Shown: in pieces, positions 34,486 through 42,499 of the stretch
How positions within the stretch are numbered: position 1 is the first letter of the stretch
How the letters are laid out: every line of letters begins with the position of its first letter
Assembly: GCA_019694515.1 (NCBI GenBank)
Contig: JAIBBU010000023.1
Location: 1-42,500, forward strand
Source: Oligoflexia bacterium
GTDB taxonomy: Bacteria > Bdellovibrionota_C > UBA2361 > JBGSMV01
Reading direction: 5' to 3'
DNA: 42,500 bases
Notes under the pieces: model-generated
Databases searched by the model: none
Seen by the model: only the letters and a program-made list of their open reading frames with translations
What the model was told of the DNA's origin: nothing
Made by a program: the position numbers and the translations under genes

Positions 34486-34522
34486 TGTGCTAACCATTTT
34501 CCTGGTGTAAAAATTTACCAGT

Positions 34523-35299
34523 ATGATGCAAAAAAATTACACTAGCCGATTTCAGCCACTTAGCCCGTTACGCCGTGCACTCTTTGCAGTGTGCATTTGT
34601 ACTCTTTGTACATTATCGAGCTGCGGAGTTGAGTCCGTCGATCAAGCTTCGGACTCCGGGTCGCAAGATGGCGGGACTGAAGACGCTGGCGCGATTCAAA
34701 TATCCGGGACTCTCAAAGGGTCTGACGGTGCTGCTTTGTCCGGGATCATCGTAACCTGCATGGAGAGCGGGGCTTCCGCGCAAAGTGCCACGGATGGTGG
34801 TTTCGAGTTGGCAAGCGCCGCGATCGGATCGAGCGCTTCAATTAGCTTCTTGATCGAGGGAGCCGGAATTGAAGTCACGAGCAATGGTGTGAATGTATCT
34901 CAAGACGCGAGCAGTGTGCAGGTGAATATCGTGCTGTCCGCAGACAAGAACTCCGCCAACGCCGAGCTGCTTACGGAAAGCGCGCCTCTGCCTACCCCGC
35001 CGCCGGGCGATCCGAGCGTCACGCCGGCGCCAACGGCCGCGCCCTCCACGCCCAGCAGCGGCCCGTTTGACGCTGATGGTAATACCACCAAGTTTGGGAT
35101 TCCGAACGGCTTCACTGGAAATGTCCATCGCGGGAAAAAGAAATACATTGATGAATGTTCGGCTTGTCATTCCGGATTGGTTGGCACCGACCAGGACTTT
35201 TCACAGCTTAAGCGCACCATTGCTGGCGACCCCATGAATATCTCGATGCACGACGCCAATTTGTCGGACATCGTGGCGTATCTGCACTTTAAGAGATAA
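34523..35299 (+). CDS. Lipoprotein with carboxypeptidase-regulatory-like domain and mono-haem cytochrome c domain
   Basis: 258 residues. A hydrophobic signal ends in a lipobox LSSC (Cys ~34). Next is a beta-sandwich of the carboxypeptidase-regulatory type (ISGTLKGSDGAALSGIIVTC, then DGGFELASA), then a Pro/Thr linker. The cytochrome c module at residues ~185-258 has CSACH near 212-216 and a possible axial Met in DPM. The module has the same FDxxGNT..FGIP.G preamble as two modules of the next gene. No Shine-Dalgarno is visible, and ATG 34526 is equally possible. It is the first gene of the redox operon, and a periplasmic or outer-membrane electron carrier is inferred. Confidence 0.85.
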   Translation: MMQKNYTSRFQPLSPLRRALFAVCICTLCTLSSCGVESVDQASDSGSQDGGTEDAGAIQISGTLKGSDGAALSGIIVTCMESGASAQSATDGGFELASAAIGSSASISFLIEGAGIEVTSNGVNVSQDASSVQVNIVLSADKNSANAELLTESAPLPTPPPGDPSVTPAPTAAPSTPSSGPFDADGNTTKFGIPNGFTGNVHRGKKKYIDECSACHSGLVGTDQDFSQLKRTIAGDPMNISMHDANLSDIVAYLHFKR

Positions 35300-35310
35300 G
35301 GAGCGACCGG

Positions 35311-36657
35311 ATGTTTAAGAGAGCCACTGATCGTCGAAACTTCCTCGCGGGTGCGAAGACTTTGGCTCTGTCGATGGCTGCAATGTTCTGCGCCACTTCC
35401 GCTCTCTGTGATTCGCTGGAGCTGCCGGTTTTGGGCGAAGAATTGGCTGAGCTACGCCGTACTCTACATCAGGATGAGGTCCTGATGCGCACGCTAAAGG
35501 CTAAATGCCGCGGCCCATTCTTGGTAAAACGCCGCTCGCGGTGTGATGCTGATCGTGACCGTCTTAGCAACCGCCGCGAAGGCAGCTTTCATACCAATCC
35601 CTTTAGCTCCGATACCGATAGTGATGGTCTAAAGGACCGCAGTGAATTGCTCAAATACCATACCGATCCCCGGAACTATGATACGGACGGCGATGGCATC
35701 TCAGATGGTGATGAAGATTCGAATGGTAATGGCATTGCCGATGAGGACGAGGACGACCGTCCGGGTGAAGGCCCTACCGCGGAAGACGCTAATGATTCCA
35801 GTGTTCCCGGTGCCTGCCAGCCGCCGAATTTCGATGCATCAGGAAATACCACTCAGTTTGGCATTCCCTCAGGCATCGTGGGTAATTCAGGGCGCGGTTC
35901 CACACGCTATAATCAGACCTGCAAAGGGTGTCATAGCGGAGCGGAGAAGGGCAGCAATTATGCCTTCGGACGGCTTAAGACAGCGGTCAACGGCACTCCC
36001 ATGTTCTTGGCGCTTGCTGATGCACAAATTGCGGATTTAGTGGCCTTTCTTAACCGCACCCAAACCGGGGGATCCGGCAATTGTAACGGCAGTCCAACTC
36101 CGACTCCGGGACCCGGCGGTAATCCAACTCCGGCTCCGACCGCAACTCCGATTCCAATTCCAACCGCCTGCCCGGGAGGAAACTTTGATTCGCAAGGGAA
36201 TACTTCACAGTTCTCAATCCCGGTAGGCCTCTCGGGGAATATTAATCTGGGTGCTTCGCAGTACACTCAAACTTGCAGCGGTTGCCACGGCATGACCGAC
36301 CGCGGCGCCTTGCTGAATTTTACTCAGCTGAAAACCGCCGTCACCGGCGCTCCGATGTTCCTGACTGCGCTGACCAACCAGCAGCTCGCGAACCTAACGG
36401 CGTACCTAAATAGAGCTCAGGTCGGTGGTAGTTGTGCCACTCCGATTCCGACTCCAACACCGTTGGACGACATTAGCCGCGGCCGCCTTGTGTTTGAAGG
36501 GACCTGTAAGAGCTGTCACTCCCGTCCGAGCGAGTTCAAGAATTTAAGCCGCAGCGAACTGGATGAAGCTATTCGGGAGAAGCGGCAGATGAACAATATT
36601 CGTCTGACGGAGGACCAGTTCCGAGTGTTGTTCGTTTACTTCCGAAGTCTGAGATAG
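35311..36657 (+). CDS. Tri-haem c-type cytochrome with thrombospondin-3-like calcium repeats
   Basis: 448 residues. The leader carries a twin-arginine-like DRRNFLAG before a hydrophobic stretch. Residues ~75-150 hold Asp-rich thrombospondin type-3-like repeats (DTDSDGLKD, DTDGDGISDGDED) expected to bind calcium. Three haem sites follow: CKGCH (~204), CSGCH (~322) and CKSCH (~398). The first two are in near-identical modules with the FDxxGNT preamble and a PM ligand candidate. The third is a shorter module resembling the small cytochrome downstream. Pro/Thr-rich linkers separate the modules. AAGGAG seven bases upstream fixes the start, 11 bases after the previous gene. A role in extracytoplasmic electron transfer is inferred. 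Confidence 0.9.
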   Translation: MFKRATDRRNFLAGAKTLALSMAAMFCATSALCDSLELPVLGEELAELRRTLHQDEVLMRTLKAKCRGPFLVKRRSRCDADRDRLSNRREGSFHTNPFSSDTDSDGLKDRSELLKYHTDPRNYDTDGDGISDGDEDSNGNGIADEDEDDRPGEGPTAEDANDSSVPGACQPPNFDASGNTTQFGIPSGIVGNSGRGSTRYNQTCKGCHSGAEKGSNYAFGRLKTAVNGTPMFLALADAQIADLVAFLNRTQTGGSGNCNGSPTPTPGPGGNPTPAPTATPIPIPTACPGGNFDSQGNTSQFSIPVGLSGNINLGASQYTQTCSGCHGMTDRGALLNFTQLKTAVTGAPMFLTALTNQQLANLTAYLNRAQVGGSCATPIPTPTPLDDISRGRLVFEGTCKSCHSRPSEFKNLSRSELDEAIREKRQMNNIRLTEDQFRVLFVYFRSLR

Positions 36658-36674
36658 GTGAAAGGGTGAACTAA

Positions 36675-37925
36675 ATGGATATTGCTGCTTTAATGATTGC
36701 GCTCCCAAAACTAGCATACGCCTTTGGAATGGGATTGGTTTCGACCTGCACACCGTGCGTCTATCCCATGATCCCGATTACGCTTTCGATTTTGGGCGCG
36801 ACTGCCAGCGTATCGCGTAAGCAGGCCTTTCTGGTCTCATCCAGTTATGTGGGTGGCATCGTGCTGACCTATACTGCGTTGGGATTGTTGTGCGCCAAAA
36901 CCGGCATGATGTTCGGATCGCTGCTCAGTAGCCCTGCTGTGGTGATTGGGCTTTGCCTCTTTCTTGCAATCCTAACCCTTCACACTCTTGATATTGTTTC
37001 GCTCCCCTTAGCACGACTGCAATCTAAAGCCAGCGCAGTGGGTGGGCGCGGCTACTCCGGCGCCTTCGTTATGGGGGTGGTGAGCGGCGCAGTCGCGGCT
37101 CCGTGCGTGGGCCCGGTGTTGGTTCTAATTCTAGTGGAAGCTGCCAAGTCAGCTAGTACGGTGTGGGGTGCAAGTTTATTGTTCTTCTACTCCCTCGGAT
37201 TGGGGTTGCCATTTCTAATCTTTGGAACTTTCTCGGGATTGCTGAAGAAGATTCCACGCTCAGGCAACTGGATGTACGGTGTGAAATATTTGATCGCGCT
37301 GGCACTGATCGTCACTATTCTTTATTTCTTAAACACACTCGATCTTGGCCTGCTGAATGCTTTGGAACAGTCAGTTCCCCGCCTCGCCTGGGGTGCGCTG
37401 GCTGCGGTCGGGCTGGTTGCGGCGGTTGTTTCCACCAAGCGCAAGATTAAATTGCCGCAGCTTGTCAGTGCTTTCATCTTGGCGATCTGTATCTATTTTG
37501 GGAATCAGAACACAGCTGTCGGCTCCACCAATGTTGATCGAGTTACAGTGGCTTGGGAGCAGGAGATTCCGGCGGCGCTAGAGATTGGAAAGGCTGTCAA
37601 CAAACCCGTGATGGTAGATTTGAAGAGCAAGTGGTGCATGGCTTGCAAAGAGCTTGAGCATACCTTCGCTGAGGCGCGGGTCGCGAATCAACTGCATCAT
37701 AAGTTCGTCGCCGCGCAGATCGATTTCACTAAGACCACCGAGAAAACCAAGGCCATCTCTGAGAAATACAATGTGGTTGGACTGCCATGCGTCTTGTTTC
37801 TTAATCCGGACGGTTCTGAGATTGCGGGAACCCGGATCACCGGCGCAGTGAAATCTGAGGAACTGTTAGGTCGCCTCTCCCAAATTGAAAGCGAGTTTGG
37901 GCGGCGCTCAGGGACGCCCGGGTAG
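36675..37925 (+). CDS. DsbD-type thiol:disulphide interchange protein, lacking the N-terminal DsbD-alpha domain
   Basis: 416 residues. It has eight-helix CcdA/DsbD-type membrane domain features, with paired Cys in STCTPCVYP (residues ~23-31) and AAPCVGPVL (~143), followed by extra helices. A C-terminal thioredoxin-like domain carries WCMACKELE (~320) and the cis-Pro region GLPCVLF. DsbD relays electrons from cytoplasmic thioredoxin to periplasmic partners. E. coli DsbD has a further N-terminal alpha domain, absent here as in many bacterial homologues. AAAGGG precedes the ATG. Lying between cytochrome genes, it most likely supplies reductant for CxxCH cysteines or the TlpA-like protein. Confidence 0.93.
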   Translation: MDIAALMIALPKLAYAFGMGLVSTCTPCVYPMIPITLSILGATASVSRKQAFLVSSSYVGGIVLTYTALGLLCAKTGMMFGSLLSSPAVVIGLCLFLAILTLHTLDIVSLPLARLQSKASAVGGRGYSGAFVMGVVSGAVAAPCVGPVLVLILVEAAKSASTVWGASLLFFYSLGLGLPFLIFGTFSGLLKKIPRSGNWMYGVKYLIALALIVTILYFLNTLDLGLLNALEQSVPRLAWGALAAVGLVAAVVSTKRKIKLPQLVSAFILAICIYFGNQNTAVGSTNVDRVTVAWEQEIPAALEIGKAVNKPVMVDLKSKWCMACKELEHTFAEARVANQLHHKFVAAQIDFTKTTEKTKAISEKYNVVGLPCVLFLNPDGSEIAGTRITGAVKSEELLGRLSQIESEFGRRSGTPG

Positions 37926-37993
37926 TAAGGTGTTAGCTAGCTCTAGCGGAGCAAAGTAGGTTTTAACGGATCTGGATTAATGGAGGGTTGAAC

Positions 37994-38314
37994 ATGAAGA
38001 AGATAAACTTGTTAGTTCTGACAGTGGCGCTCGCGTCATTGGTGGCGACAGAGCCTGCCGCCGTGCATGCCGCGGCCCGCAAACATCATCCGAATTATCT
38101 TGCGCAGGCGGTGTTATTACCACCCAAGGCCGGCCGCGGGAAGACAGTTTTCAATCGAAGCTGTAAGAGCTGCCATTCGATGGCCTCCCGCTTCAAAGGC
38201 TATAAGAAGGCCGCCATTAAGGGTGCCATCCGCAGCCAGCCGATGATGTCGGGGATTAATCTGAGCGCGCAACAGCTGGCAGACCTTGTGGAATATCTCA
38301 AGGGCGTCAAGTAA
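37994..38314 (+). CDS. Small mono-haem cytochrome c
   Basis: 106 residues: signal peptide (INLLVLTVALASLVATEPAAVHA), then a single cytochrome c fold with SCKSCHSMASRF and a PMM ligand candidate, ending LVEYLKGVK. It closely resembles the third module of the tri-haem protein upstream. GGAGGG before ATG 37994 fixes the start; a TTG two codons earlier is unlikely. It probably shuttles electrons in the periplasm. Confidence 0.9.
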   Translation: MKKINLLVLTVALASLVATEPAAVHAAARKHHPNYLAQAVLLPPKAGRGKTVFNRSCKSCHSMASRFKGYKKAAIKGAIRSQPMMSGINLSAQQLADLVEYLKGVK

Positions 38315-38341
38315 TCGAACAAAATTTGAATGGAGAAGAAA

Positions 38342-38884
38342 ATGGTAAATGCAAAGGATCGATCGAACAGCGACGGTTTGCGCTTAGCTGCCAAAGCGCT
38401 TGCCGGTTTGGCTTTGGCCTTGCTTATACAGTCGAGCCCGGTGCTAGCTTTGGAACAGGGTGAGCAGTCCCCCGATTTTACCCTGGCCAGCAATATTGGG
38501 CGTGACGTCAAGCTCTCCGACTACCGTGGCAAGGTAGTATTTGTGGATTTTTGGACCTCTTGGTGCACTACCTGCCAGAAGTCATTGAGTTGGGCCAATA
38601 AATTCCAACGTGAGTTATCGAATCCGGATTTCCAGGTATTGACCATCAATCTCGATGAAACTCCTGATGGCGCCCTGCAGTTTCTGCAGAAGGAGAAGAT
38701 GAACTTGTTAGTGGCCTACGACCCTTCGGGATCCACGCCTGAGGCCTATCAAGTTGAGGCTACTCCGACCTCCATGCTGATAGGGCCGGATGGTAAGATT
38801 GAATTGATCCACTCGGGTTTCGATGATAAAGCTTCAAGCGAAATTGAGTTTAAGATTTCGGGTTTACTGAAAAAGGATCAATAG
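38342..38884 (+). CDS. TlpA-like periplasmic thioredoxin
   Basis: About 180 residues. An N-terminal membrane or signal segment (ALAGLALALLIQSSPVLA) precedes the TlpA/AhpC-TSA pattern SPDFTLASNIG, GKVVFVDFWTSWCTTCQKS (active site CTTC) and the cis-Pro loop VEATPTSMLIGPDG. GGAG seven bases upstream favours ATG 38342; ATG 38330 is the alternative. In this context it is a likely DsbD client involved in cytochrome or barrel maturation. Confidence 0.93.
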   Translation: MVNAKDRSNSDGLRLAAKALAGLALALLIQSSPVLALEQGEQSPDFTLASNIGRDVKLSDYRGKVVFVDFWTSWCTTCQKSLSWANKFQRELSNPDFQVLTINLDETPDGALQFLQKEKMNLLVAYDPSGSTPEAYQVEATPTSMLIGPDGKIELIHSGFDDKASSEIEFKISGLLKKDQ

Positions 38885-38886
38885 CA

Positions 38887-39111
38887 ATGGTGGGGAGGAA
38901 GATCTTAACTTGCAGCTTAGTGCTGTTGTGCGCGGGCCTCTGCGGCGGCTGCGTTAAAGTTAAGCCGTGGGAGAAGGGAAACTTTACCAAGGCGCACATG
39001 GCGTTCGACCCGGATCCGCTGGAAGCGCGGTTCTATCGGCACGTCTACGAATCCAAAGAGGCCGCGTCCGGCGGTTACGGCGTTAGCGTCGTGGGTTGTG
39101 GCTGTAAATAG
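38887..39111 (+). CDS. DUF4266-type lipoprotein
   Basis: 74 residues: signal peptide with lipobox LCGGC (Cys ~22), then VKPWEKGNFTKAHMAFDPDP and the terminal SKEAASGGYG...GCGCK, which is the full DUF4266 signature. The mature peptide is only about 50 residues and ends in two closely spaced Cys. It lies between a TlpA-like thioredoxin and a DUF3570 barrel, a neighbourhood I recall for this family. Its function is unknown; a role with the barrel in an exported redox pathway is inferred. Confidence 0.9.
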   Translation: MVGRKILTCSLVLLCAGLCGGCVKVKPWEKGNFTKAHMAFDPDPLEARFYRHVYESKEAASGGYGVSVVGCGCK

Positions 39112-39140
39112 GTTCAATTCGATTCGCGGGTAGGAGAGGG

Positions 39141-40298
39141 ATGCGACGGAAGAACAAGAAAAAAGAAGCGATCTGCCAGGCCAAGGCTAGAGGCTGCGCC
39201 GTTAAGAATTTATTGGCTGCAGCAGCTCTGATTCCAACCATTGGCGCGGGCATAAATTGCCACGCGTTGGGACCGGCGAAGGAAACCGAAGTGCGGTTTG
39301 CCTACATGTCGTATCGTGATTGGCAGGCGGGCCAGCAAGATCGCATGAAGATCAATGCTCCCATGACCTGGTTTCGTACCGCAGCGGGTGAGCATGTCGA
39401 GGTCGAGGGATCTTTTGTTTTGGATGCAGTGTCGGGAGCCTCGCCGCTGTATCACGATACTCTAAGTGGAGCTTCCAAGAAGGGCATTGAGGATAATCGT
39501 CGCGCCGGTGACATTTCTGCTACCTATTTTCTAGAAAGCTACAGTGTGACGCTGGGTCTTAGCTCTTCGTCGGAAGATGACTACGATTCGAATGGGGTCT
39601 CGGCCGAGCTGCGCCACTGGACTCCGGACAACAATACGCTCTTTCAGCTCGGCGTCAGTGCCAGTGACGATTCCATCACTTCCACTAACGACCCGAGTTT
39701 GGATGAATCGAAACATTCTTTTGGCGTTGGATTTGGTGTTAGCCAAATCCTCGATAAGGAATCCGTTGTACAAAGTAACATTACCTTGGCCTCGGCCGAC
39801 GGCTATCTAACTGACTCGTACAAGAGTATGGACCTGCGTCCGCGCTCGCGCGATCAGTTCGCCTGGCTCAACCGCTATATTCTCTACATTCCGGAGCAGG
39901 AATCTTCGCTGCATCTGGACTATCGCTACTTTCAGGATAGCTGGGGCATCAGCGCCCATACCTTTGAGGCTGCTTACTATCAGCCGCTTGGTAGTGCTTG
40001 GCTGGTACGACCAAGACTGCGCTACTACACGCAAGATAAAGCCGAGTTCTACAGTAACTTGTTTCCACCCGATGACCCTGGCAGCGGTTTCTTTAGCGCC
40101 GATCAAAGGTTGTCCGGATTCGGCTCGGTTACCGCGGGGCTCCGCATAGAGCGGCAGCTAGGCGACAAAGTTTTCGGAAATATCAGCTACGATTACATCA
40201 GGCAGCAGGGATCGCTGGAGTCATTTTCGCCTGGATCGCCAAACCTCGATCCATTCAATGCCTCGATCCTTGGTATCGGGATGTACATGAAGTGGTAG
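39141..40298 (+). CDS. DUF3570-type outer-membrane beta-barrel protein
   Basis: 385 residues. A basic leader and hydrophobic helix (KNLLAAAALIPTIGAG) are followed by alternating amphipathic strands throughout. YMSYRDWQAGQQDRMKI near the start and a final strand ending in an aromatic-rich tail (GIGMYMKW) are typical of a C-terminal barrel strand. GGAGAGGG before the ATG sets the start. DUF3570 proteins occur with DUF4266 lipoproteins, as here. A porin-like or electron-conduit role is inferred, not shown. No CxxCH is present. Confidence 0.88.
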   Translation: MRRKNKKKEAICQAKARGCAVKNLLAAAALIPTIGAGINCHALGPAKETEVRFAYMSYRDWQAGQQDRMKINAPMTWFRTAAGEHVEVEGSFVLDAVSGASPLYHDTLSGASKKGIEDNRRAGDISATYFLESYSVTLGLSSSSEDDYDSNGVSAELRHWTPDNNTLFQLGVSASDDSITSTNDPSLDESKHSFGVGFGVSQILDKESVVQSNITLASADGYLTDSYKSMDLRPRSRDQFAWLNRYILYIPEQESSLHLDYRYFQDSWGISAHTFEAAYYQPLGSAWLVRPRLRYYTQDKAEFYSNLFPPDDPGSGFFSADQRLSGFGSVTAGLRIERQLGDKVFGNISYDYIRQQGSLESFSPGSPNLDPFNASILGIGMYMKW

Positions 40299-40363
40299 TT
40301 TTCGAGCACGAGTGAACATAGCGATCGGCGCTGTGGTAGGATGCCAGCGCCATGGGAGCAATG

Positions 40364-41170
40364 ATGTCTTCGACCTCTCAAGTCTTTGAGCGCTGTTTAC
40401 GGTACATGCTGCGACCGATTGCGACCTTTTGCATTCGCAACAGTATTCGGCTGCAGGGCATTATTGCGGTGTTGAAGGAAGTCTTGGTGGAGGCTTCGAT
40501 TTCCGAACTAGAGCGCCGCGGTGAAGATATCTCGGTCAGCCGCATTAGTGTGATGAGCGGGCTGCACCGCATCGACGTCACCAATATTCATCGTTTTGGC
40601 AAGAAGCCTGAGCCGATCGAAAACGTCACCAGCCGGGTGATCGATCGTTGGCATCAAGATCGGCGTTTTTCGGACAAACATAACAAGCCCAAAATTTTGG
40701 AATTCGAAGGCGTGCGCAGTGAATTTTTCGAATTGGTACAATCCGTATCGCGTGCGCTGAATCCATATACGGTGCTCTTTGAACTGGAGCGGATTGGGAT
40801 TGTTGAGCGCGCCCCTCAAGGTTTAAAACTCCGAACCCGTGTTTACGTGGCGAAAGACATGGTCGAAGGCTATAGTTTGCTGGGAGAGGATACGCGCGAC
40901 CTTATTTCGGCTGTAAGTGATAATTTGAGCAATTCGGAGGAGTTGCCGAATCTACATATCAAGACCGAATACGACAATATTCCTGTTAAGCACCGCGAAA
41001 CCATTAAGCGTTGGTTGCTTAAGGAAGGTTCAGCCTTTCATCGCCGCGCACGGGTCTTTTTGGCGAAGCTCGATCGTGATTTTTCTCCCGAGGAGCGAAA
41101 ATCCAAGGGTAGGTTGCGGGTTGTAGTAGGAAGTTTTAGCCGTAGTGAAACTGTAGATAAGTCTGAATAA
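40364..41170 (+). CDS. DUF6502-like protein, possible DNA-binding regulator
   Basis: About 268 residues, cytoplasmic. The N-terminal half has LRYMLRPIATFCIRNSIRLQG and a helix-turn-helix-like section (DISVSRISVMSGLHRIDVTNI). The middle has LNPYTVLFELERIGIVERAP, a winged-helix-like reading. These match the DUF6502 pattern as I remember it. GGGAG five bases before ATG 40364 favours this start over 40352. It is followed after ten bases by a DUF5666-like lipoprotein, a pairing that suggests it controls or serves that gene. Confidence 0.72.
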   Translation: MSSTSQVFERCLRYMLRPIATFCIRNSIRLQGIIAVLKEVLVEASISELERRGEDISVSRISVMSGLHRIDVTNIHRFGKKPEPIENVTSRVIDRWHQDRRFSDKHNKPKILEFEGVRSEFFELVQSVSRALNPYTVLFELERIGIVERAPQGLKLRTRVYVAKDMVEGYSLLGEDTRDLISAVSDNLSNSEELPNLHIKTEYDNIPVKHRETIKRWLLKEGSAFHRRARVFLAKLDRDFSPEERKSKGRLRVVVGSFSRSETVDKSE

Positions 41171-41180
41171 AGGTTTTGTT

Positions 41181-42020
41181 ATGCAAACTCGATTTCTGCG
41201 ATGCCTGCTTGCCGCGGCGATCGTTATTTTCTGCTCGGTCGTTATTGGCTGCGGTGGCGGTTCAAAGGGAACTGGAGCAGTGGATTTTGTGGGACGGGCC
41301 GTCACTCTGTCCGGAACAGGAGTCTCAGGCGCTCAGATCACGATTACCTCCACCGGTGACTCGGGCACCACGGATGCGGATGGAAACTTCAATATCAGCT
41401 CGGCTGTCGAAGCGGGCGATGTAGAGCTGCTCGTCGATACCGACAACTTTAGCGCGACGACGGTAATTCCCAATGTCCCCGGAACCGCGAAAGTTGTGAG
41501 GGTTACTTTGGAGGTCGATGAGGAAAACGAAGAGGTATCAAATCGCGACGTCCAGGTAGAAGAGCACGAGCGCAGCGAGAGCGGTTCGGAATCGGATGGT
41601 AACAAATCGGACTCTGGCTCGAAAGAATCCAAAGATTCTCCGAGCGGTGACCGCAAGGGAACTGATTCTAAGGACGAAGGAAATAGAACCCCCACGCCCC
41701 GGCCAGCCGTAACTCCTCCCGAAGTGGGGGAAGCTACTCCGACAGCTGTGCCAAGGATTACTCCGACCCCCACGCCGAGTCACCACGAATCCGAGCATGA
41801 GGGAGAAGATGCAGAAGGCGAAGGGCGGATTACCGCACTTAGCTCCTCGAGTCTGACAGTTGATGGAATCGCCTTTAGACTAAGCGGCGCTACCCGCTAC
41901 TATGATTTGCATGAACATAGCACTAGCATCGCCAGCTTTGCGGTGGGTACGCGGGTGCATGTGAATGGCACCTGGCATTCAGGCATTGCCGATGCCGAAA
42001 CGGTGAGAATGACCGATTAG
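41181..42020 (+). CDS. Lipoprotein with carboxypeptidase-regulatory-like and DUF5666-like domains
   Basis: 279 residues: signal peptide with lipobox VIGC (Cys ~24), then a beta-sandwich (FVGRAVTLSGTGVSGAQITI, DADGNFNIS). A long, highly charged linker follows (Ser/Asp/Glu/Lys then Pro/Thr, ~110-205). The C-terminal DUF5666-type domain reads GRITALSSSSLTVDGIAFRL, then VGTRVHVNG and an A-D-A-E-T ending. AAAGG before the ATG supports the start. It probably sits on the cell surface or periplasmic face; function is unknown. Confidence 0.8.
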   Translation: MQTRFLRCLLAAAIVIFCSVVIGCGGGSKGTGAVDFVGRAVTLSGTGVSGAQITITSTGDSGTTDADGNFNISSAVEAGDVELLVDTDNFSATTVIPNVPGTAKVVRVTLEVDEENEEVSNRDVQVEEHERSESGSESDGNKSDSGSKESKDSPSGDRKGTDSKDEGNRTPTPRPAVTPPEVGEATPTAVPRITPTPTPSHHESEHEGEDAEGEGRITALSSSSLTVDGIAFRLSGATRYYDLHEHSTSIASFAVGTRVHVNGTWHSGIADAETVRMTD

Positions 42021-42043
42021 AGATTCGAGGCGTCGGCTTAGTG

Positions 42044-42499
42044 TTACAGCCGCCCGAATTCATACACCGGCCGATTGCCATACAACAGCATCGATACCGT
42101 CGGCACTAACTGAGTATCCACGGCGCCATGCGAGAGATGCGCATTAGCTCCAGCCGCCTTGCTCTCCTCTTGCTCTAGGTACCAGTCCTCAGAGCTGATC
42201 GTAATAATTGGCTGTCCAATCCCGTTCCTTCTTAGCAATCTTGTTAGATCGAAGGCTCCAGGTGGATCAATACGGGAGTCGGCAATTATCAGATCGCAAG
42301 AGTGTCCCTCTCTTCGGATAGCTTCGGTGAGGCAGTTCTTCCCATCGCTCACTAAGTAAAGCTCCGCGCCGGCGTTGCACAGTGAATGCCACACCAACTC
42401 TCGCAGCGCTTCGTCCGAAATTGCGGCGAGAATTTGCTTTGAAGCTAATTGGTTGGGGACGGAGGAGGGTAGATCGATCAATTCATGTGCGGAATACAT
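42044..42499 (-). CDS. Response-regulator receiver-like protein, possibly cut by window edge
   Basis: The visible 151 residues hold a receiver-like (CheY) fold from residue ~21: ILAAISDEALRELV with an acidic pair, DLIIADSRI with the candidate phospho-acceptor Asp 74, and IITISSED. The conserved Lys of the KP motif is not seen; the position reads AHLSHGA. Phosphorylation signalling may therefore be altered. The first ATG lies one base from the window end, so the true start may be further upstream and a longer protein is possible. Confidence 0.6.
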   Translation of the reverse strand: MYSAHELIDLPSSVPNQLASKQILAAISDEALRELVWHSLCNAGAELYLVSDGKNCLTEAIRREGHSCDLIIADSRIDPPGAFDLTRLLRRNGIGQPIITISSEDWYLEQEESKAAGANAHLSHGAVDTQLVPTVSMLLYGNRPVYEFGRL

